From: Frankiales bacterium
Lineage (GTDB): Bacteria > Actinomycetota > Actinomycetes > Mycobacteriales > SCTD01
Length of the DNA stretch: 13,842 nucleotides
Reading direction: 5' to 3'
Assembly: GCA_025464795.1 (NCBI GenBank)
Contig: JAODNB010000223.1
Location: 1-13,842 of the forward strand
The translations under genes were made by a program, and so were the position numbers. The notes under the pieces were generated by a model. It did no database searches, was not told the origin of the DNA, and saw only the letters and a program-made list of their open reading frames with translations. Positions within the stretch are counted from its first letter, which is position 1; each line of letters opens with the position of its first letter. Positions 1 through 5,688 of the stretch are shown here, piece by piece.

Positions 1-2
1 AC

Positions 3-1457
3 GAGACCGTTCGTGCGCCGATCCCGCACGTCGGCGTGCTCCTCGAGAACTGCGCGGAGTACAGCTTCTGGCTCGCTGCCGCCGCGCTCGGACGGTTCGT
101 CCTCGTCGGGCTCAACGCCACCCGCAAGGGCGATGGCCTGCTCGAGGACGTCCGCGGCACGGACTGCCACCTGGTCCTCACCGACCGTCCCGAGCTGTTC
201 GAGGGGATCGACGTACCCGTCCTGGACCCCCACGAGATCGACTACGGGCCAGCGGATCTGCCCGCTGACGAGGCGCAGAACGACGACCTCTACCTGCTCA
301 TCTTCACGAGTGGGACGACGGGCAGCCCCAAAGCCGTGAAGTGCAGCCAGGGAAAGATCGCGACGCAGGGGCTCGGGCTGACCTACCGGGTGAACCTCAC
401 GGCGGAGGACGTCTGCTACCTCAGCATGCCGATGTTCCACTCCAACGCGATCATCGCCGGCTGGGCGCCGTCGCTCGCCGTCGGGGCGACGATGGCGATC
501 AAGCGGAAGTTCTCCGCCTCCCAGTTCATCCCCGACTGCCGTGCGGTCGGCGCGACGTTCGCGAACTACGTCGGCACGCCGCTGTCCTACGTCTTGGCGC
601 AGCCCCCGCAGCCGGACGACAGGGACAACGCCCTGACGCGGGTGTTCGGGAACGAGGGAGCGCCCGCGGACCTGGTTCGGTTCGGGAGGCGGTTTGGCTG
701 CGAGGTGCTCGACGGGTTCGGGTCGACCGAGGGCGGTATCAGCATCAGCAAGCTCGATGACACCCCACCCGGAGCACTGGGCAAGAGCAACGTCGGTGAC
801 GTCCGCATCCTGGACCCCGAGACCGGCGAGGAGAAGGCCGTCGCGGTCTTCGACGCCGACGGTCGCCTGGCCAACCCCGAGGAGGCAGTGGGGGAGCTCG
901 TGAACATGGACGGGCCGTTCGCGTTCGAGGGCTATTGGAACGCGCCGGAGGACACGGCTCACCGCAACCGCGACGGCCGCTACTGGTCCGGTGACCTCGG
1001 CTACCGCGACGCCGAAGGCTTCCTGTACTTCGCCGGCCGGTCGCTGGACCGTCTCCGGGTCTCGGGCGAGAACTTCCCTGCCGCACCTGTGGCGCGGCTC
1101 ATGACGCGCCACCCGGACGTGGTCGAGGCGGTCGTCTACGCCGTGCCCGATGCGACAGCCGGGGACCAGCTCATGGTCGCGGTCGTCCCGACCGAGTCCT
1201 TCGACCCACGGAGCTTTGCGGCCTGGGTTGCCGAGCAGCCCGATGCCAGCAGGACGTGGGTCCCTCGCTACCTGCGCGTCGGCGATCTGCCCAAGACGGC
1301 CACCGGCAAGATCGTGGTACGAAGGCTGGCCCAGGAGCGCTGGGAGGGCGGTGACGTGTGGGTCCGCGACGGGAACGCCATGCGCCCCTTCACCGCTGAC
1401 GACCTGGCGGCGCTGGAGAAGGCGTTCGCCGACTCCGGTCGGCCGCTGAGCTGGTAG
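3..1457 (+). CDS. fadD17: Steroid side-chain acyl-CoA synthetase, FadD17-like (5' end outside window)
   Basis: ATP-dependent acid:CoA ligase of the adenylate-forming family, cytoplasmic. The FadD17 subgroup is known to activate steroid side-chain carboxylates, preferring the C5 (24-oate) side chain. The reading frame is open from the first bases, so the start lies outside the window. Comparison with M. tuberculosis FadD17 (about 500 aa, from memory) suggests some 40-50 N-terminal residues are missing; the in-frame GTG at 36 is not a convincing start. Visible motifs: phosphate-binding loop LIFTSGTTGSPK (from 297), adenylate-binding DGFGSTEGG (711-737), YWSGDLGYRD (from 981), hinge region GRSLDRLRVSGENF, and the C-terminal LPKTATGK (1287-1310) with the expected catalytic lysine. 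HVGVLLEN, KAVKCS, MPMFHSNA and FSASQF also match FadD17. It ends 8 bp from the convergent crotonase gene. The family call is firm; the FadD17 subgroup is likely; the substrate is inferred. Confidence 0.9.
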   Translation, partial: ETVRAPIPHVGVLLENCAEYSFWLAAAALGRFVLVGLNATRKGDGLLEDVRGTDCHLVLTDRPELFEGIDVPVLDPHEIDYGPADLPADEAQNDDLYLLIFTSGTTGSPKAVKCSQGKIATQGLGLTYRVNLTAEDVCYLSMPMFHSNAIIAGWAPSLAVGATMAIKRKFSASQFIPDCRAVGATFANYVGTPLSYVLAQPPQPDDRDNALTRVFGNEGAPADLVRFGRRFGCEVLDGFGSTEGGISISKLDDTPPGALGKSNVGDVRILDPETGEEKAVAVFDADGRLANPEEAVGELVNMDGPFAFEGYWNAPEDTAHRNRDGRYWSGDLGYRDAEGFLYFAGRSLDRLRVSGENFPAAPVARLMTRHPDVVEAVVYAVPDATAGDQLMVAVVPTESFDPRSFAAWVAEQPDASRTWVPRYLRVGDLPKTATGKIVVRRLAQERWEGGDVWVRDGNAMRPFTADDLAALEKAFADSGRPLSW

Positions 1458-1473
1458 CCCCGGGGCTACCAGC
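1450..1473. terminator. Perfect 24-bp palindrome between convergent genes, probable bidirectional terminator
   Basis: The two 12-base halves are exact reverse complements, running from GCTGGTAGCCCC into its complement. A transcript from either strand can form a stem of about 10 bp closed by a CCGG loop. The fadD17-like and crotonase stop codons both lie inside it, and both genes end in TGG TAG (Trp-stop) because of the symmetry. There is no T tract, as is common for actinobacterial terminators. The palindrome is directly seen; terminator function is inferred from its position. Confidence 0.7.
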
Positions 1474-2257
1474 CGTCGGGGAGTTTCGTGAAGTCGGCCT
1501 TGCGGCCCTCGGCGAACGCAGCGAGCGCCTCGGAGTTGGCCGGTCCGCCGAGCAGCCGCTTGAAGTGCTCCACCTCGCGTTCCTGTGCGGCCTGCACCTC
1601 GGCGCGGATGGGTGCCCACATCGCGTCCTTGATGGCGGCGAGGCTCGAGATCGGCTTGCTGGCAAGGATCTCCGCATGCCGCTGCGCGGTGGGCAGCAGC
1701 TCCTCAGGCGCGCAGACCTTCCACGCCAGCCCCATCTCCTTGGCCTCGGCGGCGCTGACCCACTCCGACGACATCAGCAGCCACGCCGCGTTCTGACGAC
1801 CCATCAGGGACGGGAGCAGGTAGGAGGAAGCGGCCTCAGGGGCGACGGCGAGGTCGGTGAACGGGCACTTCAGCCGAGCGGACGAAGACATGAACACCAG
1901 GTCCGCGTAGCCGAGGAACGTGGTTCCGGCGCCGAGCGCGAGGCCGTTGACGGCCATGATCAGCGGCTTGGGCAGCTCGGCCATCGCCTTGAGGGTCCCG
2001 AGGAAGCCGTACTCGCCCATGACGAACCCGGTGGGGTCGGCGTTGCGCTGCGCCATCTCGAACAGGTCCGCACCCACGCTGAACGCCCGTCCACTGCCGG
2101 TGAGCACCACGGTCGCCACCGAGGAGTCGGTCGCGGCACGGATCAGCTCGGAGGCAAGGGCGTCGAGCAGCGCCTCGCTGATCGCGTTGAGGTTCTCCGG
2201 GCGGTTCAGCGTCAGGGTGCGTACCCGGGCAGCGTCCTCGACCAGCACGAGAGTCAT
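1466..2257 (-). CDS. Crotonase-family enoyl-CoA isomerase/hydratase, 263 aa
   Basis: Single-domain crotonase fold enzyme of usual length, acting on acyl-CoA in the cytoplasm. Oxyanion-hole segments are visible as FSVGADLF (59-66) and NGLALGAG (104-111). At the hydratase catalytic site the usual first Glu (GQPE in rat mitochondrial hydratase) aligns with Asp135 of PFTD. The second catalytic Glu position appears to be occupied by a hydrophobic residue near Trp159. Instead, Glu141 in APEAASSY lies where peroxisomal delta3,delta2-enoyl-CoA isomerases (ECI2, SPEGCSSY) carry their catalytic Glu. It may therefore be an isomerase rather than a hydratase. ATG at 2257 is chosen because MTLVLVEDAARVRTLTLNRP is a normal crotonase N-terminus; the frame stays open to 2341, but that would translate through a KstR box. 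No ribosome-binding site precedes the ATG. It is divergent from fadE26 and likely KstR-controlled. The steroid substrate is inferred from context only. Confidence 0.85.
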   Translation of the reverse strand: MTLVLVEDAARVRTLTLNRPENLNAISEALLDALASELIRAATDSSVATVVLTGSGRAFSVGADLFEMAQRNADPTGFVMGEYGFLGTLKAMAELPKPLIMAVNGLALGAGTTFLGYADLVFMSSSARLKCPFTDLAVAPEAASSYLLPSLMGRQNAAWLLMSSEWVSAAEAKEMGLAWKVCAPEELLPTAQRHAEILASKPISSLAAIKDAMWAPIRAEVQAAQEREVEHFKRLLGGPANSEALAAFAEGRKADFTKLPDGW

Positions 2258-2264
2258 GTCGCAC

Positions 2265-2270
2265 AGAGTA
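2265..2270 (-). promoter_or_regulatory. Candidate -10 element of the crotonase gene (TACTCT)
   Basis: On the minus strand TACTCT fits TANNNT and directly abuts the KstR box. Its spacing predicts transcription starting at about 2257-2259, on or next to the ATG, giving a leaderless mRNA. This agrees with the lack of a Shine-Dalgarno sequence. Inferred from motif and spacing only. Confidence 0.4.
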
Positions 2271-2282
2271 GAACGTGTTCCA
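2269..2282. promoter_or_regulatory. KstR operator 1 (TAGAACGTGTTCCA)
   Basis: Exact match to the published KstR consensus TNNAACNNGTTNNA, with inner palindrome GAAC-GT-GTTC. It lies 11 bp upstream of the crotonase ATG and overlaps the predicted -10, a position suited to repression of that gene. kstR itself is encoded in this window at 12765-13379. Confidence 0.88.
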
Positions 2283-2315
2283 CCACCACTCTTGACCCCG
2301 TCACGCCGACCGCAG

Positions 2316-2329
2316 TAGAACGTGTTACA
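2316..2329. promoter_or_regulatory. KstR operator 2 (TAGAACGTGTTACA)
   Basis: Second exact match to TNNAACNNGTTNNA, 47 bp from operator 1 and 26 bp before the fadE26 ATG. Its first 11 bases are identical to operator 1. Position suggests it represses the fadE26-fadE27-hsd4A transcript, with one box for each divergent promoter. A clear -10 for fadE26 is not obvious; TACAAC at 2326-2331 is a poor candidate. Confidence 0.88.
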
Positions 2330-2355
2330 ACTCCGACACATCCAGGCGAGGGTGC

Positions 2356-3531
2356 ATGTACCTGACCTACACGGCAGAGCAGCAGGCCCTCCGGGACGAG
2401 CTGCGCGCCTACTTCGCCCAGCTCATGACTCCTGAGCTGCGGGCGTCGTTGAGCGAGGGCGAGCTCGAAGGCAGTGCCTACAAGGACATGGTTCGCCAGC
2501 TCGGCAAGGACGGCATGCTCGGCATCTCGTGGCCCAAGGAGTACGGCGGTCAGGGCCGGGACCTGCTCGACCAGTACATCTTCTTCGACGAGAGCCAGCG
2601 GGCCGGCGTCCCGGTCCCGTTCCTCACCTTGAACACCGTCGGCCCGACCCTCGCTCAGTTCGGCACCCCGGAGCAGAAGGAGTTCTTCCTGCCGAAGATC
2701 CTCGCAGGGGAGCTGCACTTCTCGATCGGCTACTCCGAGCCGCAGGCGGGCACAGACCTGGCGAGCCTGAAGACCACGGCCGTGCGGGACGGCGACCACT
2801 ACGTCATCAACGGCCAGAAGATGTGGACGTCCCTGATCCACCACGCGGACTACATCTGGCTGGCTTGTCGCACCGACCCTGACGCCAAGCGGCACAAGGG
2901 CCTGTCGATGATCATCGTGCCGACGGACGCGGAGGGCTTCTCGTACACGCCCGTCCACACGATCGGCGGCGGTTACACGAGCGCCACCTACTACGACAAC
3001 GTGCGGGTGCCCGTCCAGAACGTCGTGCTCGGCGAGAACCGCGGGTGGGAGCTCATCACCAGCCAGCTCAACCACGAGCGCGTCTCGCTCTCCAGCGCAG
3101 GCAGCATCCAGGCCAGGATCAACGCCGTACGGGCCTGGGCTCAGGACACCAAGCTGGCAGACGGGCGGCGGGTGATCGACCAGGAGTGGGTGCAGACCAC
3201 CCTCGCCCGGCTGACCGCCAAGACGGAGTTCCTGAAGCTGCTCAACTGGAAGGTGGCGTGGAGCGTCACGCAAGGGGCGCTGAACCCAGCCGACGCGAGT
3301 GCCGTGAAGGTGCACGGCAGCGAGTTCTACATCGAGGCCTACCGCGGCCTCATGGAGATCATCGGCCAGAGCAGCACCCTCACGAAGGGGTCTGCCGGGG
3401 CCGTGCTGAGCTCGGACCTGGAGCGGGCCATGCGCAACACCCTGGTGCTCACCTTCGGCGGGGGCACGAACGAGATCCAGCGCGACATCATCGCCATGGT
3501 CGGGCTCGCGATGCCCCGAGCTCCGAGGTAG
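2356..3531 (+). CDS. fadE26: Steroid side-chain acyl-CoA dehydrogenase alpha-type subunit, FadE26-like (ChsE4)
   Basis: FAD-dependent acyl-CoA dehydrogenase of 391 aa. In M. tuberculosis FadE26 pairs with FadE27 in an alpha2beta2 enzyme that desaturates the C8 side chain of 3-oxo-cholest-4-en-26-oyl-CoA. Visible features: N-terminal helical domain with ISWPKEYGGQGR, the YSEPQAGTDLASL flavin/substrate signature (from about residue 125), GQKMWTS (about 152-158), and a C-terminal LTFGGGTNEIQRD (from about 365). Glu241 in LNHERV corresponds to the catalytic base reported for ChsE4. Many segments (MTPE, VPFLT, ADYIWLA, GFSYTPVHT) resemble FadE26 specifically. The ATG at 2356 has only a weak GAGGG close upstream. 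It follows KstR operator 2 by 26 bp, and fadE27 starts 6 bp after its stop, as expected for equimolar subunits. Confidence 0.92.
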   Translation: MYLTYTAEQQALRDELRAYFAQLMTPELRASLSEGELEGSAYKDMVRQLGKDGMLGISWPKEYGGQGRDLLDQYIFFDESQRAGVPVPFLTLNTVGPTLAQFGTPEQKEFFLPKILAGELHFSIGYSEPQAGTDLASLKTTAVRDGDHYVINGQKMWTSLIHHADYIWLACRTDPDAKRHKGLSMIIVPTDAEGFSYTPVHTIGGGYTSATYYDNVRVPVQNVVLGENRGWELITSQLNHERVSLSSAGSIQARINAVRAWAQDTKLADGRRVIDQEWVQTTLARLTAKTEFLKLLNWKVAWSVTQGALNPADASAVKVHGSEFYIEAYRGLMEIIGQSSTLTKGSAGAVLSSDLERAMRNTLVLTFGGGTNEIQRDIIAMVGLAMPRAPR

Positions 3532-3537
3532 GTCGAC

Positions 3538-4623
3538 ATGGACTTCCAGACCACTGAGGACCAGAAGGCCCTCGTCGGCCTCGCGACGCAGATCCTGTCC
3601 GAGCGATCGACCAAGAAGCACCTCGACTCCCTCGACGAGCAAGGGACCTGGTTCGACAGCGAGACCTGGCAGCAGCTGGCCAAGGCTGGTGTGGTGGGCG
3701 CTTCGCTCAAGGAAGACGTCGGAGGCGGAGGGCTCGGGTTCACCGAGCTCGCGCTGCTCCTGGAGCAGGTCGGTGCGCACGTCGCCCAGGTGCCGCTGTT
3801 CGAGACGGTGCTCGCGGCGGCCCTGCCGCTCGACCGGTTCGGCAGCGACGAGCAACGCCATCGCGACCTTCCCGGAGTGGCTGCGGGGACGACGCTGCTC
3901 ACCGCAGCCCTTGTCGAGAGCGGCCGCGACGACCTACGTGAACCGATCACCCGCTTCACGGGGACAACGGTCAGCGGTACGAAGACCAGCGTTCCACTGG
4001 CTGATCTCGCGGCCCGCCTCGTGGTCTCCGCGACGACCGACGCCGGCCCGGTGCTGGTCCTGGTCGAGCCGCAGCACGCGGTACTCCGGGCGGGCACGAC
4101 GACGAGCGGGCTGCCGGTCTTCGAGGTCGAGCTGGCAGACGCGCCCGCGGAGCTGCTGACCGATGACCCGACGGCGCTCGGCTGGCTGCTCGACCGCGCC
4201 CTGACCGGCCTCGCCGCGACAGCGCTCGGCGTCAGCGGCAAGGCGCTCCAGCTGTCGGCGGCCTACACGACCGGACGCGAGCAGTTCGGCCGCCCGATCG
4301 CGACCTTCCAGGCCGTCGGCCACCGGCTCGCCGACGCCTACATCGACGTCGAGGGCCTGCGGCTCACCACCCTGCAGGCGGTGTGGCTGCTCGACTCCGG
4401 CCTGCCCGCCCGCGACGAGGCCCGGATCGCCAAATGGTGGGCGAGCGAGGGCGGCCACCGGATCGCGCACGCGGCCCAGCACGTGCACGGCGGTGTCGGC
4501 ATCGACATCGACTACGAGCTCCCGCGCTACTTCCGCTGGAGCAAGCACCTCGAGTTCGCCCTGGGCAGCGCGCAGGCCCAGCTGCTCTCCCTCGGCGCCA
4601 CCCTGGCCGCCGAGCCCGTCTAA
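3538..4623 (+). CDS. fadE27: Steroid side-chain acyl-CoA dehydrogenase beta-type subunit, FadE27-like (ChsE5)
   Basis: Acyl-CoA dehydrogenase-fold protein of 361 aa, the expected partner of the FadE26-like protein. The N-terminal helical domain starts MDFQTTEDQKALVGL. The middle beta domain is divergent and shorter than in ordinary FadEs and lacks a clear YSEPxAGTD signature. The C-terminal domain keeps GREQFGRPIATFQAVGHRLADAY (from about residue 243) and HVHGGVGIDIDYELPRYFR (from about 313), which form flavin-binding contacts in this family. At the region where the alpha subunit has its catalytic Glu the sequence reads ALTGLAATALG, with no acidic residue, so this subunit is probably a non-catalytic or FAD-holding half. 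Start ATG is preceded by GAGGTAGG. It lies between fadE26 (6 bp) and hsd4A (12 bp) in one apparent operon. Confidence 0.9.
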   Translation: MDFQTTEDQKALVGLATQILSERSTKKHLDSLDEQGTWFDSETWQQLAKAGVVGASLKEDVGGGGLGFTELALLLEQVGAHVAQVPLFETVLAAALPLDRFGSDEQRHRDLPGVAAGTTLLTAALVESGRDDLREPITRFTGTTVSGTKTSVPLADLAARLVVSATTDAGPVLVLVEPQHAVLRAGTTTSGLPVFEVELADAPAELLTDDPTALGWLLDRALTGLAATALGVSGKALQLSAAYTTGREQFGRPIATFQAVGHRLADAYIDVEGLRLTTLQAVWLLDSGLPARDEARIAKWWASEGGHRIAHAAQHVHGGVGIDIDYELPRYFRWSKHLEFALGSAQAQLLSLGATLAAEPV

Positions 4624-4635
4624 GGAAGAGATCCT

Positions 4636-5526
4636 GTGTCCGTCAGCTTGGAAGGCAAGTCCGCGCTCGTCACCGGTGCAGGAGCAGGTCTGGGTCGCGC
4701 CGAGGCGCTCGCCCTTGCCGCGGCCGGTGCCGCTGTCGTCGTGAACGACTACGACAAGGACGCCGCGCACAGCGTCGTCGACGAGATCACGGCGACTGGC
4801 GGGCAGGCAACGGCTGCCGCCGGCGACGTGTCCAGCTGGGCCGTCGCGCAGGAGCTGGTGGAGACGGCGGTGACGACCTACGGCAAGCTCGACATCCTCG
4901 TGAACAACGCAGGTGTCCTGCGCGACCGGACCATCTTCAACATCTCCGAGTCCGAGTGGGACACCGTCATCGCGGTGCACCTCAAGGGCCACGCCGGCAC
5001 CTCGCGCTTCGCCACGGCGCACTGGCGCGACCGGTCGAAGGAGTCGGGCGGCGAGGTCTACGGCCGCGTGATCAACACCAGCTCCGAGGCGTTCCTTTTC
5101 GGGTCGGCCGGGCAGCCCAACTACGCCGCGGCAAAGGCGGGCATCGTGGCCCTCACCCTGGCCACCGCGGGCGCCTGCTCCCGCTACGGCGTCCGCGCCA
5201 ACGCGATCTGCCCCCGCGCGCGCACGGCCATGACCGCGCAGGTGTTCGGCGCGGCTCCCGAGGGGGACGTCGACCCCCTCGGCGTGGAGCACGTGGCCCC
5301 CTTGGTCGCCTACCTCGCGAGCCCGGAGGCAGACCCCATCAGCGGTCAGGTGTTCGTCGCCTACGGCCCGATGGTGGTCCTGGTCTCGGCTCCGGGCGTC
5401 GAGCAGCGGTTCGACGCACCGACCCCCACCTGGACCGTCGACGGGCTCGCGGACGCCCTCGGGACGCACTTCCGCGACCGGAGCGGCTCCGCGAGCTTCC
5501 GCGCCGACGCGATCGGATCCCTCTGA
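4636..5526 (+). CDS. hsd4A: Short-chain dehydrogenase, Hsd4A-like 17-beta-hydroxysteroid / 3-hydroxyacyl-CoA dehydrogenase
   Basis: NAD(P)-dependent oxidoreductase of the classical SDR family, 296 aa. Visible motifs: glycine-rich TGAGAGLG (13-20), Asp38 after VVVN at the end of the second strand (favours NAD over NADP), NNAG (90-93), Ser149/Ser150, and the catalytic Tyr163 and Lys167 of YAAAK. The C-terminal 40-50 residues extend beyond the core fold. The text NDYD, GVLRDRTIFNIS, VHLKGH, VINTSSEA and PRARTAMT matches the actinobacterial Rv3502c/Hsd4A group, reported to oxidise both 17-beta-hydroxysteroids and side-chain 3-hydroxyacyl-CoA. The start is GTG 4636, with AAGGAAG 6-7 bases upstream overlapping the fadE27 stop. 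It is third in the KstR-controlled run and would act after the dehydrogenase and hydration steps. Generic 3-oxoacyl-ACP reductase annotation is likely in databases; context favours the steroid role. Confidence 0.88.
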   Translation: MSVSLEGKSALVTGAGAGLGRAEALALAAAGAAVVVNDYDKDAAHSVVDEITATGGQATAAAGDVSSWAVAQELVETAVTTYGKLDILVNNAGVLRDRTIFNISESEWDTVIAVHLKGHAGTSRFATAHWRDRSKESGGEVYGRVINTSSEAFLFGSAGQPNYAAAKAGIVALTLATAGACSRYGVRANAICPRARTAMTAQVFGAAPEGDVDPLGVEHVAPLVAYLASPEADPISGQVFVAYGPMVVLVSAPGVEQRFDAPTPTWTVDGLADALGTHFRDRSGSASFRADAIGSL

Positions 5527-5613
5527 GCGGGACTCTCCGCCCCAATGTCCGGAAATCCAGGCATACCACCCTCGACACGAAGAGGTAACGCGCACACGAT
5601 GGAGGAAGGTGCT

Positions 5614-5688
5614 GTGACCCAGACCACAGCCCGCCGCAGCCGCAGGAGTGATGTGCCCGTGCTCAGCCCCAGGAGGGCCGTGGCGTGA
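5614..5688 (+). CDS. Possible 24-codon leader ORF coupled to the permease gene
   Basis: GTG at 5614 has a strong ribosome-binding site (GGAGGAAGG at 5601-5609, 4 bases spacing) and opens a 24-residue frame containing six Arg. Its TGA (5686-5688) overlaps the permease GTG start (5685-5687) in a GTGA arrangement, the same 4-nt coupling used by later genes in this run. An in-frame ATG at 5599 would add five residues but has a poorly placed ribosome-binding site. Function is unknown; it could be a translational-coupling leader or a small basic protein. It could also be chance, since the frame is short. Confidence 0.4.
   Translation: MTQTTARRSRRSDVPVLSPRRAVA

Noticed and set aside
1915..1927. GGAAC-GTG-GTTCC inverted repeat resembling a KstR box inside the crotonase gene
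   Set aside because: The spacer is 3 bases, not the 2 required by AACNNGTT, and it lies mid-gene.
2258..2341. Upstream extension of the crotonase gene to the first start at 2341
   Set aside because: It would translate through both KstR boxes and add a Cys/Arg-rich segment not expected at a crotonase N-terminus.
5527..5540. Short hairpin after hsd4A as a terminator
   Set aside because: Only four Watson-Crick pairs plus one G-T pair and no T tract; too weak to call.
4383..5588. 401-codon plus-strand frame overlapping fadE27 and hsd4A
   Set aside because: Extremely Arg/Gly-rich translation in the wrong frame of a motif-complete SDR gene.
2254..5595. Long minus-strand frames (2254-3861 and 3934-5595) opposite fadE26, fadE27 and hsd4A
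   Set aside because: Shadow frames of genes with clear family motifs; no domain or ribosome-binding site of their own.
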